Source: Cyanodermella asteris
Taxonomy: Eukaryota > Ascomycota > Lecanoromycetes > Ostropales > Stictidaceae
Direction of reading: 5' to 3'
DNA: 64,000 nt
Assembly (NCBI GenBank): GCA_900618795.1
Contig: UYJD01000016.1
Span: 248,001-312,000, forward strand
Below are positions 10,516-21,555 of the stretch, piece by piece. The position numbers and the translations under genes are program-made. Each line of letters begins with the position of its first letter. Positions within the stretch are counted from its first letter, which is position 1. The notes beneath the pieces are model-generated. The model saw nothing but the letters and a program-made list of their open reading frames with translations. It had not been told where the DNA came from and did not search any database.

Positions 10516-12227
10516 ATGTCGAAGACGTTCAGTACGGCCGATGTAGCCAACCATAACAAGAAGGATGACTTGTACATCATCGTCGACGAAGACGTCTACG
10601 ATCTTACCACATTCCAGACGGAGCATCCTGGTGAGTACTTTCGACAGATGCAGATTCAATCACGCGGGCACCAAACTGACTGTATTCAGGTGGACAGAAG
10701 ATCCTCCAGCGAGTTGCCGGCAAGGACGCCTCAAAGCAATTCTGGAAATACCACAACGAGAGCATCCTGAAGAAGTATCAGTCAAAGCTCCAGGTCGGTT
10801 CGCTCGACAGCAAGAAGGCCGCCGCAGAGGAGCCAAAGAAGGAGGAGGGCGCCCCGGCCGTTGAAGTGCAGCCAGAGGCCGGCACGGTTTCGGCCGAGCC
10901 CACAGCAGATAAGGTGGAATTGGTGCCATTCGACTCGTTCGGAGACCTCGTCCCGTACGCAGACCCGTCATGGTACCAGACCTACCACTCGCCCTACTAC
11001 AACGAGTCACACGTGGCGCTGCGCGCCGAGATCAGGCAGTGGGTTGAAGAGAAGCTGGAGCCTTATGTCACCGAATGGGACGAGGCCAAGCAGGTGCCGG
11101 AGGAGATCTACCGCGAGATGGGCAAGCGCGGATATCTTGCTGGTTTGATGGGTCTTGCCGATTTCCCCAAGCACCTCGCCAAGTACCGTGTCAAGAGCGT
11201 TGCCCCGGACAAGTGGGATGCTTTCCACGAGATGATCGTCACGGACGAGATATGCCGTACCGGATCCGGTGGTCTGGTCTGGAACTTGATCGGTGGTTTC
11301 GGTATCGGCTGCCCGCCCTTGATCAGATACGGTAACCCCAAGGTTGTCGAGCGCGTCTTGCCGGATATTTTGTCCGGTGAGAAGCGAATCTGTCTGGCCA
11401 TCACCGAGCCCGATGCGGGTTCCGATGTCGCCAACCTGACTTGCGAGGCCAAGTTGACCGAGGACGGCAAGCACTACATCGTCAACGGCGAGAAGAAGTG
11501 GATCACCAACGGCGTGTGGTGCGACTACTTCACCGTCGCCGTTCGAACCGGCAAGCCTGAGGATGGCGCAAAGGGCGTCTCCCTGTTGCTCATCGAGCGC
11601 AGCATGGGCGGCGTCAGCACCCGCCGCATGGACTGCCAGGGCGTCTGGAGTTCCGGAACCACCTACGTCTCCTTCGAGGACGTCAAGGTCCCCGTCGAGA
11701 ACCTGATCGGCAAACCCAACAAGGGCTTCCAGGTCATCATGACCAACTTCAACCACGAGCGCATGGGAATCGTCATCCAGGCCATCCGATTCTCGCGCGT
11801 CTGCTACGAGCAAGCCCTCAAGTACTCCAAGAAGCGTGAGACGTTCGGCCAGAAGCTCTACCAGCACCCCGTCATCCGTCTCAAGCTCGCGCACATGGCC
11901 CGCCAGATCGAAGCCTCGTATAACTGGATGGAGAACCTGATCTACCAGTCCATCCACATGCAAGAGGAGGAGGCCATGCTCAAGCTCGGTGGTGCCATTG
12001 CCGGTTTGAAGGCCCAGTCTACGCAGACTTTCGAGTTCTGCGCACGAGAAGCCTCGCAGATCTTCGGTGGTCTGTCATACTCGCGTGGTGGACAGGGTGC
12101 CAAGGTCGAGCGATTGTACCGTGATGTGCGTGCCTATGCCATCCCGGGTGGATCGGAGGAGATCATGTTGGACCTCAGCATCAGACAGGCGGTCAAGGTG
12201 CACGAGTTCCTAGGTATGAAGTTGTAG
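10516..12227 (+). CDS. Cytochrome b5-acyl-CoA dehydrogenase fusion protein
   Basis: Two exons, 10516-10630 and 10690-12227 (59-nt intron, GTGAGT...TTCAG), giving 550 aa. Residues 1-75 are a cytochrome b5 heme domain: EHPGG with ligand His37 (split by the intron) and a second His60 in FWKYHNESIL. A Lys/Glu/Pro/Ala linker (about 78-115) follows, then a full acyl-CoA dehydrogenase. In the latter the FAD/substrate signature ITEPDAGSDVANLTCEA, KKWITNG, FNHERMGI and the C-terminal PGGSEEIMLDLSIRQ are visible. The enzyme should oxidise an acyl-CoA or related thioester using FAD, with the b5 domain a likely electron acceptor or donor. No clear mitochondrial or PTS1 signal is seen (ends GMKL), so location is open. 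Such fusions are known in ascomycetes. Substrate unknown. Confidence 0.9.
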
Positions 12228-12552
12228 AGAAGAGATGAAGGGAGAAGAACTTTCTTTCGTCGTTCTTGGACTACCCCGGCGGCTTGGTGTATCAAGAGAC
12301 CCTTTGGTCGGTCTCTCCTACTTTGATGGGCATTTGTTTCACGGTTTACGGGTTGTATGACTACCCATATCTGGACGCCATAGAGACGCATAGCATTTGT
12401 ATACAAAAAGTCAACTTAAAAACCGATGTCACTTGAAGCGAAGTGCATGATATTGAGAAGCTGCGAGAAAGTGTGCCTTGGTCAAAATTTGATCGTTGTC
12501 ATTTCATTCGGGCTCGATTGGGCCAGGACTGGCGCATGCCAAGTCGTCGTCT
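12228..12552. other. Convergent 3' intergenic region
   Basis: About 325 bases between the stop codons of the b5-ACAD and recyclin genes; 3' UTRs only. Confidence 0.4.
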
Positions 12553-15357
12553 TCACATGACAAGGCATCCCAGGCCATACATGGCTCTCTCAACCTTGGG
12601 CCTGACGGTATACCAATCGGCCCTTCTTTCCGCAAACTCCAAGACTTCCTCCGCTCCAAAAATGCCCGAGTACCGATCATGATCAGCAATCACCGTAGCC
12701 AGCTCCTTCGCATTGCTCCCGTCGATGAGATATATCTGCGAAAGCTCCCTCATCGCCTTGAAATATTGCAGTAGATCCTTGTTCTTCAACGTCTGCACAA
12801 ACGCAAAGTAGTGATTCATGTCGCTCATCAACCGCGGCGCGCCCGCCACGCTGACCCGCTGCCTCTTGAGATGCTTACAGAGCGCCGTGAACAGACGCAG
12901 GCCGACTTCCTGGTTGAAGACGTCCAGCATCTGCTTGTCCGTGCTTCCAGTCAGCATTTTGGTGTGTCCCCCGACGAGCTCGACGACCCAGCGGGCCGTG
13001 TTGGTGGTGCTGATGTCGACGATCATCTGGCTCATCATCTTGCCCGTGGCGCCGGGGTTGTAGTCTTCCGTCGTCTGGGTCGTGGCGCAAATGTACTCGA
13101 CCTCTGCCATCAGGACTTCGATGCTTTTGTTCAGGCCGGCGGCCACTCGTTCGTCGAGCATTTGTTCGAATTGTTTTTTGGTCTTGACGGTCGCGTTGAG
13201 GAAGTCGCCTTTGTCGGTGAGACGAGTCGCGACGAGCTCCTGCTCGTAGAACACGTCCAACATCTGCTGTATCAGGTCACCGACGTTGACCAGTTCGAGA
13301 AAGGTCACGAGCGGTGCTACCATTTGTGTCTCGTTTCGACCTTCGACCGCTCGGGGGTTGTACTTGGAGAGGTGATCTACCGCTCTGTCGAAGCCGCCGC
13401 GGACGTGACCGTCTCCGAGAGTCTTGACAAGGACCACAAATATAGTCTCGCACTTCCTCTTTGCGGCGTCCGCAAATGGCGTCTTGTGCTTTGCGAAGAT
13501 TGCAGCTCTTTCAATGCTTGTTTTCGCCATGTGAACCAAGCTAAGCGCAACTTCGAGGCTGAATAGTGTCTTGATGCCTTCCAGTCGTGACTCCATGATC
13601 CTGGCTTTTGCCTCCAGCTCCGTCGTTGGGGGTTCAGCTCCTGGAGACGGCGACCGCGAGTTTCGTTTGGATGCTGAAGAATCTGACCGTTGCATTGACC
13701 ACCTGTTCATACTCGAGTCGCGCTTCGATGCTCTGGACGCTGATCTCGACGGTGGATTCAATCCGTCTGCGTTGCTTACCGGAGTCGTCGCAGTTTTGCC
13801 CCCAAATGAGATGGTTGGCAAAATATTCACGGGCGCCATCACGACGCGTTTGAACGACGACATGAAGTCTCGCTTGTCTGCCTGCCGGTTCACGCTTGCC
13901 ATATACATGGCTTCAAGCGATGCGTCTTGTTGCGAAAGCTGCCGTTCCCATCCCATGACTTCAGTGTCTGCCTTCCGTCGGAACAGCGCAAGCTCCTCCA
14001 GAAGACAGGCATCAACATAGCGGCTGTAAATCGCTTGAATCATCTTGTGCAAAGTTTCGCTCTGAGCCATTCTCGGGGCAACCCTGATCGACTCCAGAAA
14101 TCCAAGGTTTGACAAGTACGTGGATGGGACTGCTTTGACAAACTGCTCTTGGTTGGCTCTTGCTTGTAACTGGTCGAAGAGTTTTGTGAGATAAGGCTCA
14201 AAGATCACCGTCGCTACTTTACGCGTGAAAGGCTCGGCTATATCTGCAGCGATTGGAAACGAGCGATTGATGATATCGTACTGTTCGTTCATTGCCTCTG
14301 CCAGCTTTCGAAGAAACCCAAGATATTCGTCAGGTAGAAAGTCGGCCTGGGAACCCACCGCGATCCAGTCATTCGCATCACCAAGCTTGTACGGACTTGC
14401 AGTGACAGGGCACTGTTCCAAGAATGTGTTGAGCGCACGCTCTCCGCCATCGAGATAGAAAAGCACGTGTGCGTACCGTCTCATCTTTCCATCGACATCC
14501 TCAGAACGCAGCCCGTCCTCAAACTCAGCAGAAACGGCGTCGCCAAAGGCTTTGACGACCTCTTGCAGCTTCTCTCCGCGCTCTTCCCACCCAGGTCCGA
14601 TGTCTGCTTGCGCAAATCGGACCAATTGTCCAAGCATTCTTGCCTGCGCCTCGGGGTCTCGATACGTGCGGAACACTTTGGCATTTGTTGGAACTTTGCA
14701 TCTCGAAGCGTCCTTGTAGTATGGCCCTAGCACAGCATGCGCCTTGCCGTACTCCTTTCGCGCCTGACCGCGGACAGATTCAAGCTTACTCAGTACCTCG
14801 AGAGCCGGATCCACGACCGTCATCTGAGTTGGTGTTTCATGAACTGGGGCGGTCACAGACACCTCACTAAACCCGTCAGAACCTACGCTCCCGATCGCTA
14901 CCTGTGCTTTCCTCGGTGATTTGGGGTGTGTCGGAGTGGTTGGAGAATTCAACATTATCAACGGGGCATCTTTGGAAGGCTGCAATGATTTCTGTCGAAA
15001 ATGGCCACCGCCCACGTTGGGTCTGCGCGTCTCCTCGGCTCGTTTTCGGGCGGCGGCCTCGCTCCAGCAGCCCATGAGATGAAGTCTGCGTACCCATCGC
15101 GTGTCGTCGTAGACCATCTCCCTCATCCGTCTCGAGGTCCGTGCACATGATATAAGGTCCTCTGCTGTAAGGTAGTCTAGTATTTGTGACAGGATTTCTG
15201 TCGGAAGAAGTCAATAACGAGCTCTATAGTTGCAGACCTATCGAGCCTTACCGGCGGGTAGCACGGGTTTCGATACTACTATTTGCGCCTCTCTCAAGGC
15301 ACCGAGCGCAGCCCTGCCATTTGACCTTGCCGGCAAGGCTGAGTGTCGTTGAGCCAT
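12553..15357 (-). CDS. rcy1: Recyclin-1 (F-box protein with Sec10-like domain)
   Basis: Two exons on the minus strand: 15252-15357 (start exon) and 12553-15197, with a 54-nt intron (GTAAGG donor, CTTCTTCCGACAG acceptor); 916 aa. The short first exon starts MAQRHSALPARSNG. Across the splice it completes an F-box, LPAEILSQILDYLTAEDLI, followed by CARTSRRMREMVYDDTRWVRRL. The rest is Ser/Pro-rich, then a long helical region related to exocyst Sec10 (FLELVNVGDLIQQMLDVFYE, MLDERVAAGLNKSIEVLMAE). This is the layout of yeast Rcy1 and fission yeast Pof6, which act in endosome-to-plasma-membrane recycling and, with Skp1, at sites of polarised growth. A poorly conserved Ser-rich insert lies around residues 480-540. 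The start without exon 1 would lose the F-box, so I prefer this model. Confidence 0.9.
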
Positions 15358-16157
15358 ATCGGCCTGCGGCTGGTCAAGGCCGGGCGGATGCGCGTCCGAA
15401 CTTCGGCCCGATATATGGTATGAAAACTCAAAGTCGTGATATTTGGATAAGGGTCGTAAGTTCTTGACTGCGTGGGGGGCTTCAGGTTATCGCAATGTGG
15501 GCGCTTAGAAGCCAAAATCCACGCAATATCAGGGGTTATCCTGAGGAACAAAAGAAGCAAAAGCAAGGCATACGACTTCTGAAAACACAGGGGCCGGCCG
15601 TGAAGCGACGTACTCAGGTTCCTGAGAGGTGTGAAGAGACTACGATATCTGGGCAACTTTCCATCTTGAGTGCTGACTGGCCGCACATGTGACGAACGCG
15701 GCTCCACGATGAGCATCATTTTCATGACTGACTACTACTTCAGCTACAACCGTTGCATCTCATCAGTGTAGAAAAGAACATAGAATCACCGTATGCACGT
15801 TCAATCGATGTCCAGCGTGACGACAGTAGAAGTTTGGGTCACGATTTGACTGCTTGTTGTGGAGACGCGCCTTGTGACGCGTGGCCACACAGACCACTCC
15901 AGCAGATGCAGCTCGTCTCATACACTTCACGCCTATTCTGCGAATCGAGGTTCACGGTCAGATATTGATATGTAACGAAGACAAAGAAGATAAATTCTGA
16001 TGCTCAATATATACACATACAACGTAACATCTTATCCTGCGCCGATGACCGCTTTCTGTACGACCTTCGATCTAGATCCGAACTCCAGGATTTTTATGAC
16101 TTCCCCATGCGCTCCAAATGCTCATACGCTCTTCACCAGTCCTGTGCTAGCACGCAT
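15358..16157. other. Intergenic region
   Basis: About 800 bases containing the recyclin promoter and the 3' side of the SDH2 gene. Only incoherent short ORFs; nothing else supported. Confidence 0.35.
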
Positions 16158-17044
16158 TTATGCAACCATAGCCTTCTTAATCTCTGCAATGGCCTTTGCG
16201 GGGTTCAGGCCCTTGGGGCACGTCCTGCTGCAGTTGAGAATGGTGTGGCAGCGGTACAAGCTCATGCTGTTCTCAAAGTATTGCTTGCGAACGGCTGTGG
16301 CTGTGTCTCTTGTGTCGGCAATCCAGCGGTAAGACTGCAGGAGGATAGCCGGTCCGAGGTACTCGTCGCTATTCCACCAGTACGAAGGGCAGGATGTGCT
16401 GCAGCAGGCGCAGAGAATGCACTCGTATAGGCCATCCAGCTTTTTACGGTCCTCAGGACTCTGTAGACCCTCCTTTCCATCTTCCGGTGCCGGGCGGACG
16501 AGGTAAGGCTTGATGGACTTGTATTGCTTGTAAAATTGGGTCATGTCCGGTACAAGGTCCTTGACGACGTAAGTGTGAGGCAGGGGATAGATACGAGACT
16601 CCTTGGCAGTGTCTGTGGGAATGCGACCTGAATGTGCGTTAGTGATTTGCGCAATGTAATGGTGATCTTGTCGAATAACATACACAAGCAGGCAAGAGTG
16701 TTAACACCATCGATGTTCATGGCACAGCTACCGCAGATACCCTCTCTGCAGCTTCGTCGGAATGTCAGGGTAGGGTCGACGTCGTTCTTGATCTTGATCA
16801 ATGCATCCAGCATCATAGGACCGGTCTTGTTCAAGTCGATCTCATACGTCTGCATCCGCGGCTTCTCGGTAGGGTGGTCCGGATTCCATCGGTAGATCTT
16901 GAACTTCTTCATACGTGCCTGCTCCTGAGCCGGAGTCTCAACAGCCGTGGCCATGCCTCTCTGGAAGACAGAGAAGGCTGGCCGCGTCGTAGAGGCGCCG
17001 AGACGCATTGGGAGGCGGGTGGCGGTTGTGCGAAGGGACGCCAT
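16158..17044 (-). CDS. sdh2: Succinate dehydrogenase iron-sulfur subunit (complex II)
   Basis: Two exons, 16684-17044 and 16158-16627 (56-nt intron, GTATGT...TTCAG), 276 aa. SDH2/SdhB passes electrons from FAD to ubiquinone in the mitochondrial inner membrane, linking the TCA cycle and respiration. An Arg-rich presequence (residues 1 to about 30, [16 protein letters not shown]) targets the matrix. [2Fe-2S] ligands: Cys99, Cys104, Cys107 in [10 protein letters not shown] and Cys119. [4Fe-4S] and [3Fe-4S] ligands: C190-x2-C193-x2-C196-x3-C200, Cys247, Cys253 and Cys257. The ubiquinone-site residues Pro201, Asn206 and His248 (in YRCHTILNC), which are altered in carboxamide-fungicide-resistant strains of other fungi, are all wild type here. 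The ATG at 17044 is preferred; the frame upstream reads from a GTG that is not a credible start. Confidence 0.96.
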
Positions 17045-18044
17045 TGCTGCGACGGACGTGCGTACGGTGGCGGTTCTCACAATGGCCTAGGTGTAGCGAT
17101 TGAGCAGCGAAGCTCTGATGAAACTGGTAGTGAGGGGAGAGTTGATTGCGGCGTCCTGCACACACAGAGGTCGGTCGTCGAAGAGAAGTTGGAGATGGAA
17201 GAGCGCTGTGGCGGAAAGGTGAGGTCGCACGCACGGGGAAGGCACACCTTGGGACCTCGGCGACAACGACCAATCAAATGTCTGCTTTTGTCATTCCGTT
17301 TTTGTCATAGACTTAACGCCCGGATCTTGAACTATATCTCGCTCAGCATCTCTATAAACCATGCCTTCCTGTCCTGACAGCTGGTCTAGCCATAGAGTCG
17401 GCCAGACATGCGAAAACATGATTGGATGTTCTGCTTACCCCATTTCCGCACATTTCTCGTGAGTATCACAACCAGCTAGTGGCATCATTTTTCTGCATTC
17501 TCATATTTCTTTCCTTTAAGACCAAAAAAGCACAGGGCCACTTCTCTACGCTTCGCTACTGTCGATACCCGGACCATTTTTATTGATTTATTGATTTATC
17601 TTCACCAGGCATGCGACACCAGCTCATGTTCCTGTTGACTGGATTTTGCCAATGTCCTCCAACGGATATCTACAATGTAGTGCGACATCATGTGCTGTGA
17701 CCTGGAAAACCTTTGATACTCAAACTGACCGCGCCCGGATCCAGGATCCACGCGCGAGAAGTTCAAATATTGCCATGCTTCATTTGTCATGGGTACGAGA
17801 AGGAGCTTGTCACTATGGGGACACTAATCCGGCTCGTCGCACGGCATGCTGTCGGACACAGTCTGATCAAGCATAAATTTAGCACTGCTGGTGTCCCATC
17901 ATCTGGAGAGCGACGATACGCGCGTTTCATGAACACTATTTAAGGATCTGTGATGTTCTGCACTCACGAATGCCTCAAAGTGCCAAGTTCGTGCACTTCC
18001 TGGTTGACCGAACCTTTCCACTTTATCGAGCTTTCACTCTGGAC
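17045..18044. other. Intergenic region
   Basis: About 1 kb with no recognised gene. An AT-rich run (TATTGATTTATTGATTTATC, about 17580) is a small tandem of TTGATTTA. The segment next to 17044 is the SDH2 promoter and 5' UTR. Confidence 0.35.
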
Positions 18045-18464
18045 TCACGACTTGCGCCCGTCGCCTGTGACCGGCTCACTCCGGTGCTTCTCCCTCAGCA
18101 TGTCCTCCACGGCGGCAGGGTGAGCCTGATCTACCTCGGGGACATGTGGTGTCTGCTTTTGCTGCGCATCGGCCGGTTGGCTCTTTTGTCCGAACACGGT
18201 GTTCTGAACAGTCTCGATTCCTACAAAGTATTAGCTAGCATGAGCATAACATGGCTACGCAAGGCTGGAATGCGAGACCCGTTGCTGTGTTCAACTTGGC
18301 GGGAGACAACATATGCGTCTGAATGTACCACCATGTCTATCGCAACGCTCAGTTACTGACTTACCCTGGCTGACTGCTTTTTGACCCTTGTCGAGTGTTG
18401 AGGAATCATTCGGACCAACCCCGATACGGTCGGCGTAGCTGGCGGCAGTTTGTTTTGGATCCAT
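18045..18464 (-). CDS. Small hydrophilic 91-aa protein, unknown function
   Basis: Two exons, 18365-18464 and 18045-18220, joined over a 144-nt intron (GTAAGT donor, TTTGTAG acceptor). The product begins MDPKQTAASYADRIGVGPND and continues across the splice as AVSQGIETVQNTVFGQKSQ, ending in a charged tail (VEDMLREKHRSEPVTGDGRKS). No signal peptide and no membrane segment; the protein is small, polar and probably partly helical. It resembles the short stress- or sporulation-associated proteins that are common and unnamed in fungal genomes. The frame is continuous only when this intron is removed, and both splice sites are good; that is my main evidence. Function unknown. Confidence 0.65.
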
Positions 18465-19065
18465 GGTTTGAACCTTGAGTGGTAGAGTGTGGGCAATCAG
18501 TCTTGGCGGTGGAGTCGAGAGCGGGCGCAGTGAAGTAATTGGTCGAAGGACTTGAGGTGAACAGGTCAGAGACTTTCTAGGACTCGATAGTGCCTGCGAT
18601 AGACTAAGGAAAATATTGCTTCTTTGAGCGCCACTTCGTGTTTTGAAGATGCACGCTCTCCTGGCAGGGGCGTAGGAAGTCTGACAGCAGTGACGCAATT
18701 TCGTCTCACGCCACGGTGGGGCCCGATCTAGGAGCCGCGCCCTGGTGAGACAAAATTGTTTTCAATGAGCTGCAAACACCTGAAATGTGGTTTACTGTCG
18801 GTCGCTTGAGCTGTAAATTGTGCCAGAGTGACTATAGTGAGTGCTTGGTTGCGTGTATGCATAGAACGATTCGAAAATTTTCTTCGCAAGATTGACCTTC
18901 GCCTGGTCTTGTTCCTGAATTAATTTTGACCCACATTCATCACTTTCTCTTGCTTTCAAAACTACTCACTGAAATCAAGACGGACACTTTCGTGCAACCC
19001 AAGTTCAGCAAGCCAATAAGCTAACCACGACGCACCGCAACCCCTCGTCTTAATACCTCTTCACA
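18465..19065. other. Divergent promoter region
   Basis: About 600 bases between divergent starts of the 91-aa protein and the CobW GTPase. Contains both 5' UTRs; no other feature recognised. Confidence 0.35.
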
Positions 19066-20163
19066 ATGACATCAAATACGCCAACGCCGATAACCATCAT
19101 AACCGGCTTCCTCGGCAGCGGCAAAACCACCCTAGTTCTCAACCTCCTCCCCCAACTCCCTAAAACCTACAAAGTCGCTCTCCTCAAAAATGAATTCGGC
19201 GACGTCGCCGTCGACAGCGCCCTCGCCACCGCCTCCAGCATCTCCGGCGTCCGCGAAATGCTCAACGGCTGCATCTGCTGCAACCTCGTCGGACAACTCG
19301 GCGACGCCCTCTCCACCCTCCGCTCCACCGTCTCCCCGGATCGCATCATAATCGAGACCAGCGGGAGTGCCTTTCCGGCCACGCTCGCGCTGGAAGTCAA
19401 TCGGCTAGCAAAGGAGAGTGGCGGGAGGGACTATGTGCTCGATGGCGTGGTGAGCGTGATCGACGTGGAGAATTGGAAGGGGTATGAGGATACGAGTTAT
19501 ACGGCGAAGATGCAGGCGAGATATACGGATCTGATTGTTCTGAACAAGTGGGAGGGTGTTGGCGAGAGGAGGTTGGAGGAGTGTGAGGATCGGGTGCTGG
19601 ATTTGGAGATCGATGTGCCGAGGATCAAGAGTGATAAGGGAAAAGTTGATCAGGGAGTCTTGCTTGGGCTGGATAGTGCTTTGGCAAAGAAGGCGGCTGA
19701 AGCGGAGAAGGAGTTTGCGGATGATGGACATGGGGCGGAGCATGACCATAAACATGACCACCAGAGCGAGGTAGAGGTGCTGTCTGTGAAGCTCGAGATA
19801 GGTGGTAATGCGCACGGGCTGGATGTCAAGGCTTTGGATCAATTCTTGCGAGTTGCCCCAAGAGAGGAGCTGTATCGAATCAAAGGTCTGCTTCAGACGA
19901 GTGCGACTCCGATACCGTCGGAAGGCGAAGCACAGTCTGGAGAGCATGTCGATTCCGGTCGGCGGGCTTACATATTGAATTGGGCGTTCGGCAGATGGAC
20001 GTTCACGGACGTGGGGCCACCCAACTCTGAGCTCGCACTGGAATTGACAATTGTCACAGCACGTGATGAGGCAACAAAATGGGGCAAGAAGATTGAATCG
20101 AACAAACCATTCAGATTTGCGGGAGGTATAGAGGGCCACCTTACGGCAAAAAAGATCGCTTGA
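19066..20163 (+). CDS. CobW/COG0523-family metal-chaperone GTPase
   Basis: Single exon, 365 aa. G3E GTPase of the COG0523 group, whose members insert or traffic metals, mainly zinc, into client enzymes (the yeast and human zinc chaperone Zng1 belongs here). Visible parts: Walker A GFLGSGKTT (residues 14-22), the metal-binding CICC motif at 69-72, a Walker B-like IIIETSG, and the guanine-specificity motif NKWEG. A linker rich in His and Asp (HGAEHDHKHDHQ, about residues 225-236) is a likely metal store. The C-terminal CobW_C domain runs to GHLTAKKIA. The CPELVP tail-exchange motif known in Zng1 is not visible at the N-terminus, so the exact client may differ. Convergent with the SET-domain gene; stop codons are about 65 bases apart. 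Confidence 0.9.
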   Translation: MTSNTPTPITIITGFLGSGKTTLVLNLLPQLPKTYKVALLKNEFGDVAVDSALATASSISGVREMLNGCICCNLVGQLGDALSTLRSTVSPDRIIIETSGSAFPATLALEVNRLAKESGGRDYVLDGVVSVIDVENWKGYEDTSYTAKMQARYTDLIVLNKWEGVGERRLEECEDRVLDLEIDVPRIKSDKGKVDQGVLLGLDSALAKKAAEAEKEFADDGHGAEHDHKHDHQSEVEVLSVKLEIGGNAHGLDVKALDQFLRVAPREELYRIKGLLQTSATPIPSEGEAQSGEHVDSGRRAYILNWAFGRWTFTDVGPPNSELALELTIVTARDEATKWGKKIESNKPFRFAGGIEGHLTAKKIA

Positions 20164-20227
20164 GCCGGAAAAGAAGCCCGTATTCCTGACAAGAACGCTG
20201 GATGCTGCATTTGGAGATTAGAAAGTG

Positions 20228-21232
20228 TTACTGAGCTTCTGCGATGGTATGGGTACCATTCGCAGGCGGCGGCCATTCTTTCTTGCGCCACAACCACTCG
20301 TCAAACTGATCTTCGTCGAGTGAATCGGGGACATCTGAGGGGGACGAGGCCCACTTGGACGTTGAACCGTGTAGTTCGTGCTCAGAAGGAGACTGTGCCC
20401 AAGCGCGCCACTCTTTCGTACTCTGGTGGTCCCATCCATTGCATATGGTCCTCTCAAACACGACCCTTTCTGCGAATGCCCTGGCTCGGGCCTGGTCCCC
20501 ATGAATAACGACAATCTCGAAAGCGACGGCAAATGCTCTAGCCCGGTAGAAAGACAGCAACCCATCCTCCTGCAACAGGACCAGAATTTCGTGTGCCTTT
20601 TGGAGACACAGCAAAGGATTCGCAAGGAGATGATAACGATCACCGATCCACGTTTTCAAATTGTCCATCTTGTGTCTGCGCCAGTCGCTGGCGAAACGAT
20701 CGGCTGCCGAAAGCCGGCAAAGATCACAGAGGCATTCGAAGTTCTTATGTTCCTCCAATTCTCGTTGTCGATCGGCAGTGGGTCTTGTGACGTCCAAGTA
20801 TGCGAAGGTGATTTGTTCTCCCACTTCGATATCTCGCAAGGCATAGACCACGCCGAGTTTGAGTGGTTCGTGCCAGGAATAGTATGCGTTGGGACGGCAC
20901 GAATGATTCAAACGCGCTGCTGTCAAGAAAATACCTGGAGCATCGTCCACGCCCTCACCCGCGTTGAGGCAATTCATTGCTGCGATACCCAGGAGGGGAT
21001 CGTGGCCAGGCACCTTATCCAGCGAGAAGAAAGCACGCTGTTTGTCCTTGGGAAGTTCGCACAACTGAGCATAGATAACGGCCTTTGCCGTTAATTCGAA
21101 ACACTCTTTTGGAATAGTCAATATTGGGCGTTCTGAGATGATGCAAAAGCCTGCTCTCATCCTGTGCTTGGCAATGAGACCCATTCCACAGCCTGGCACA
21201 GGCTCGACTGCATAGATTTCTGTGTGGCTCAT
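20228..21232 (-). CDS. SET-domain protein (putative lysine methyltransferase)
   Basis: Single exon, 334 aa. The SET core is clear: N-terminal GCGMGLIAKHRMRAGFCIIS, the AdoMet/active-site knot RLNHSCRPNAYYSW (NHSCxPN at 109-115), GEQITFAYLD at 138-147 and a post-SET-like FECLCDLC near 166-172. The second half is helical with no further domain. Such short fungal SET proteins (SMYD/SET5-like layout but without a MYND finger) are numerous and mostly uncharacterised; targets may be histone or non-histone. The start is the first ATG, giving SET almost at the N-terminus. Confidence 0.87.
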   Translation of the reverse strand: MSHTEIYAVEPVPGCGMGLIAKHRMRAGFCIISERPILTIPKECFELTAKAVIYAQLCELPKDKQRAFFSLDKVPGHDPLLGIAAMNCLNAGEGVDDAPGIFLTAARLNHSCRPNAYYSWHEPLKLGVVYALRDIEVGEQITFAYLDVTRPTADRQRELEEHKNFECLCDLCRLSAADRFASDWRRHKMDNLKTWIGDRYHLLANPLLCLQKAHEILVLLQEDGLLSFYRARAFAVAFEIVVIHGDQARARAFAERVVFERTICNGWDHQSTKEWRAWAQSPSEHELHGSTSKWASSPSDVPDSLDEDQFDEWLWRKKEWPPPANGTHTIAEAQ

Positions 21233-21264
21233 CTTCGTGGCTCGTTTAATGGTTCGTTTCTGGC

Positions 21265-21555
21265 TCAGAAGTGCTCGGTTTGACGCGTTTCGTCTTCAAG
21301 CTTGATTAGAATTTCGTTTGCCTGTCTTGCTGCGTTTGACTTTCGCTGGCAAGCCCTTCTTGTCAGCACCACTGCTTTGATCAAGATAAGGAGTTTGCCG
21401 CCTAAGACGAATAGGCTGGCCGGTAGCCGAAAGCGAGCCCAATGGGTACCACAAGCTGTCCAATGTGTTTTCACCTCGATGAAGAGTGAATGTGACGCAG
21501 TGCGCCGCAATATTAGAGCAACCTGAGACGGATCACACAGAGCCGGCAAGACCAT
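21265..21555 (-). CDS. Possible small membrane protein (uncertain)
   Basis: A 96-aa ORF with a true ATG just upstream of the SET gene on the same strand. Its second half reads like a transmembrane helix followed by a charged amphipathic tail: LPASLFVLGGKLLILIKAVV then TRRACQRKSNAARQANEIL. The first half has no obvious logic and might be intronic. The gap to the SET start is only 32 bases, which is tight for two fungal genes, so this may equally be 5' UTR of the SET gene. Kept as a weak candidate. Confidence 0.22.
   Translation of the reverse strand: MVLPALCDPSQVALILRRTASHSLFIEVKTHWTACGTHWARFRLPASLFVLGGKLLILIKAVVLTRRACQRKSNAARQANEILIKLEDETRQTEHF

Noticed and set aside
11007-11963. 318-aa minus-strand ORF opposite the acyl-CoA dehydrogenase
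   Set aside because: Low-complexity Asp/Leu/Gly shadow typical of antisense to GC3-rich genes.
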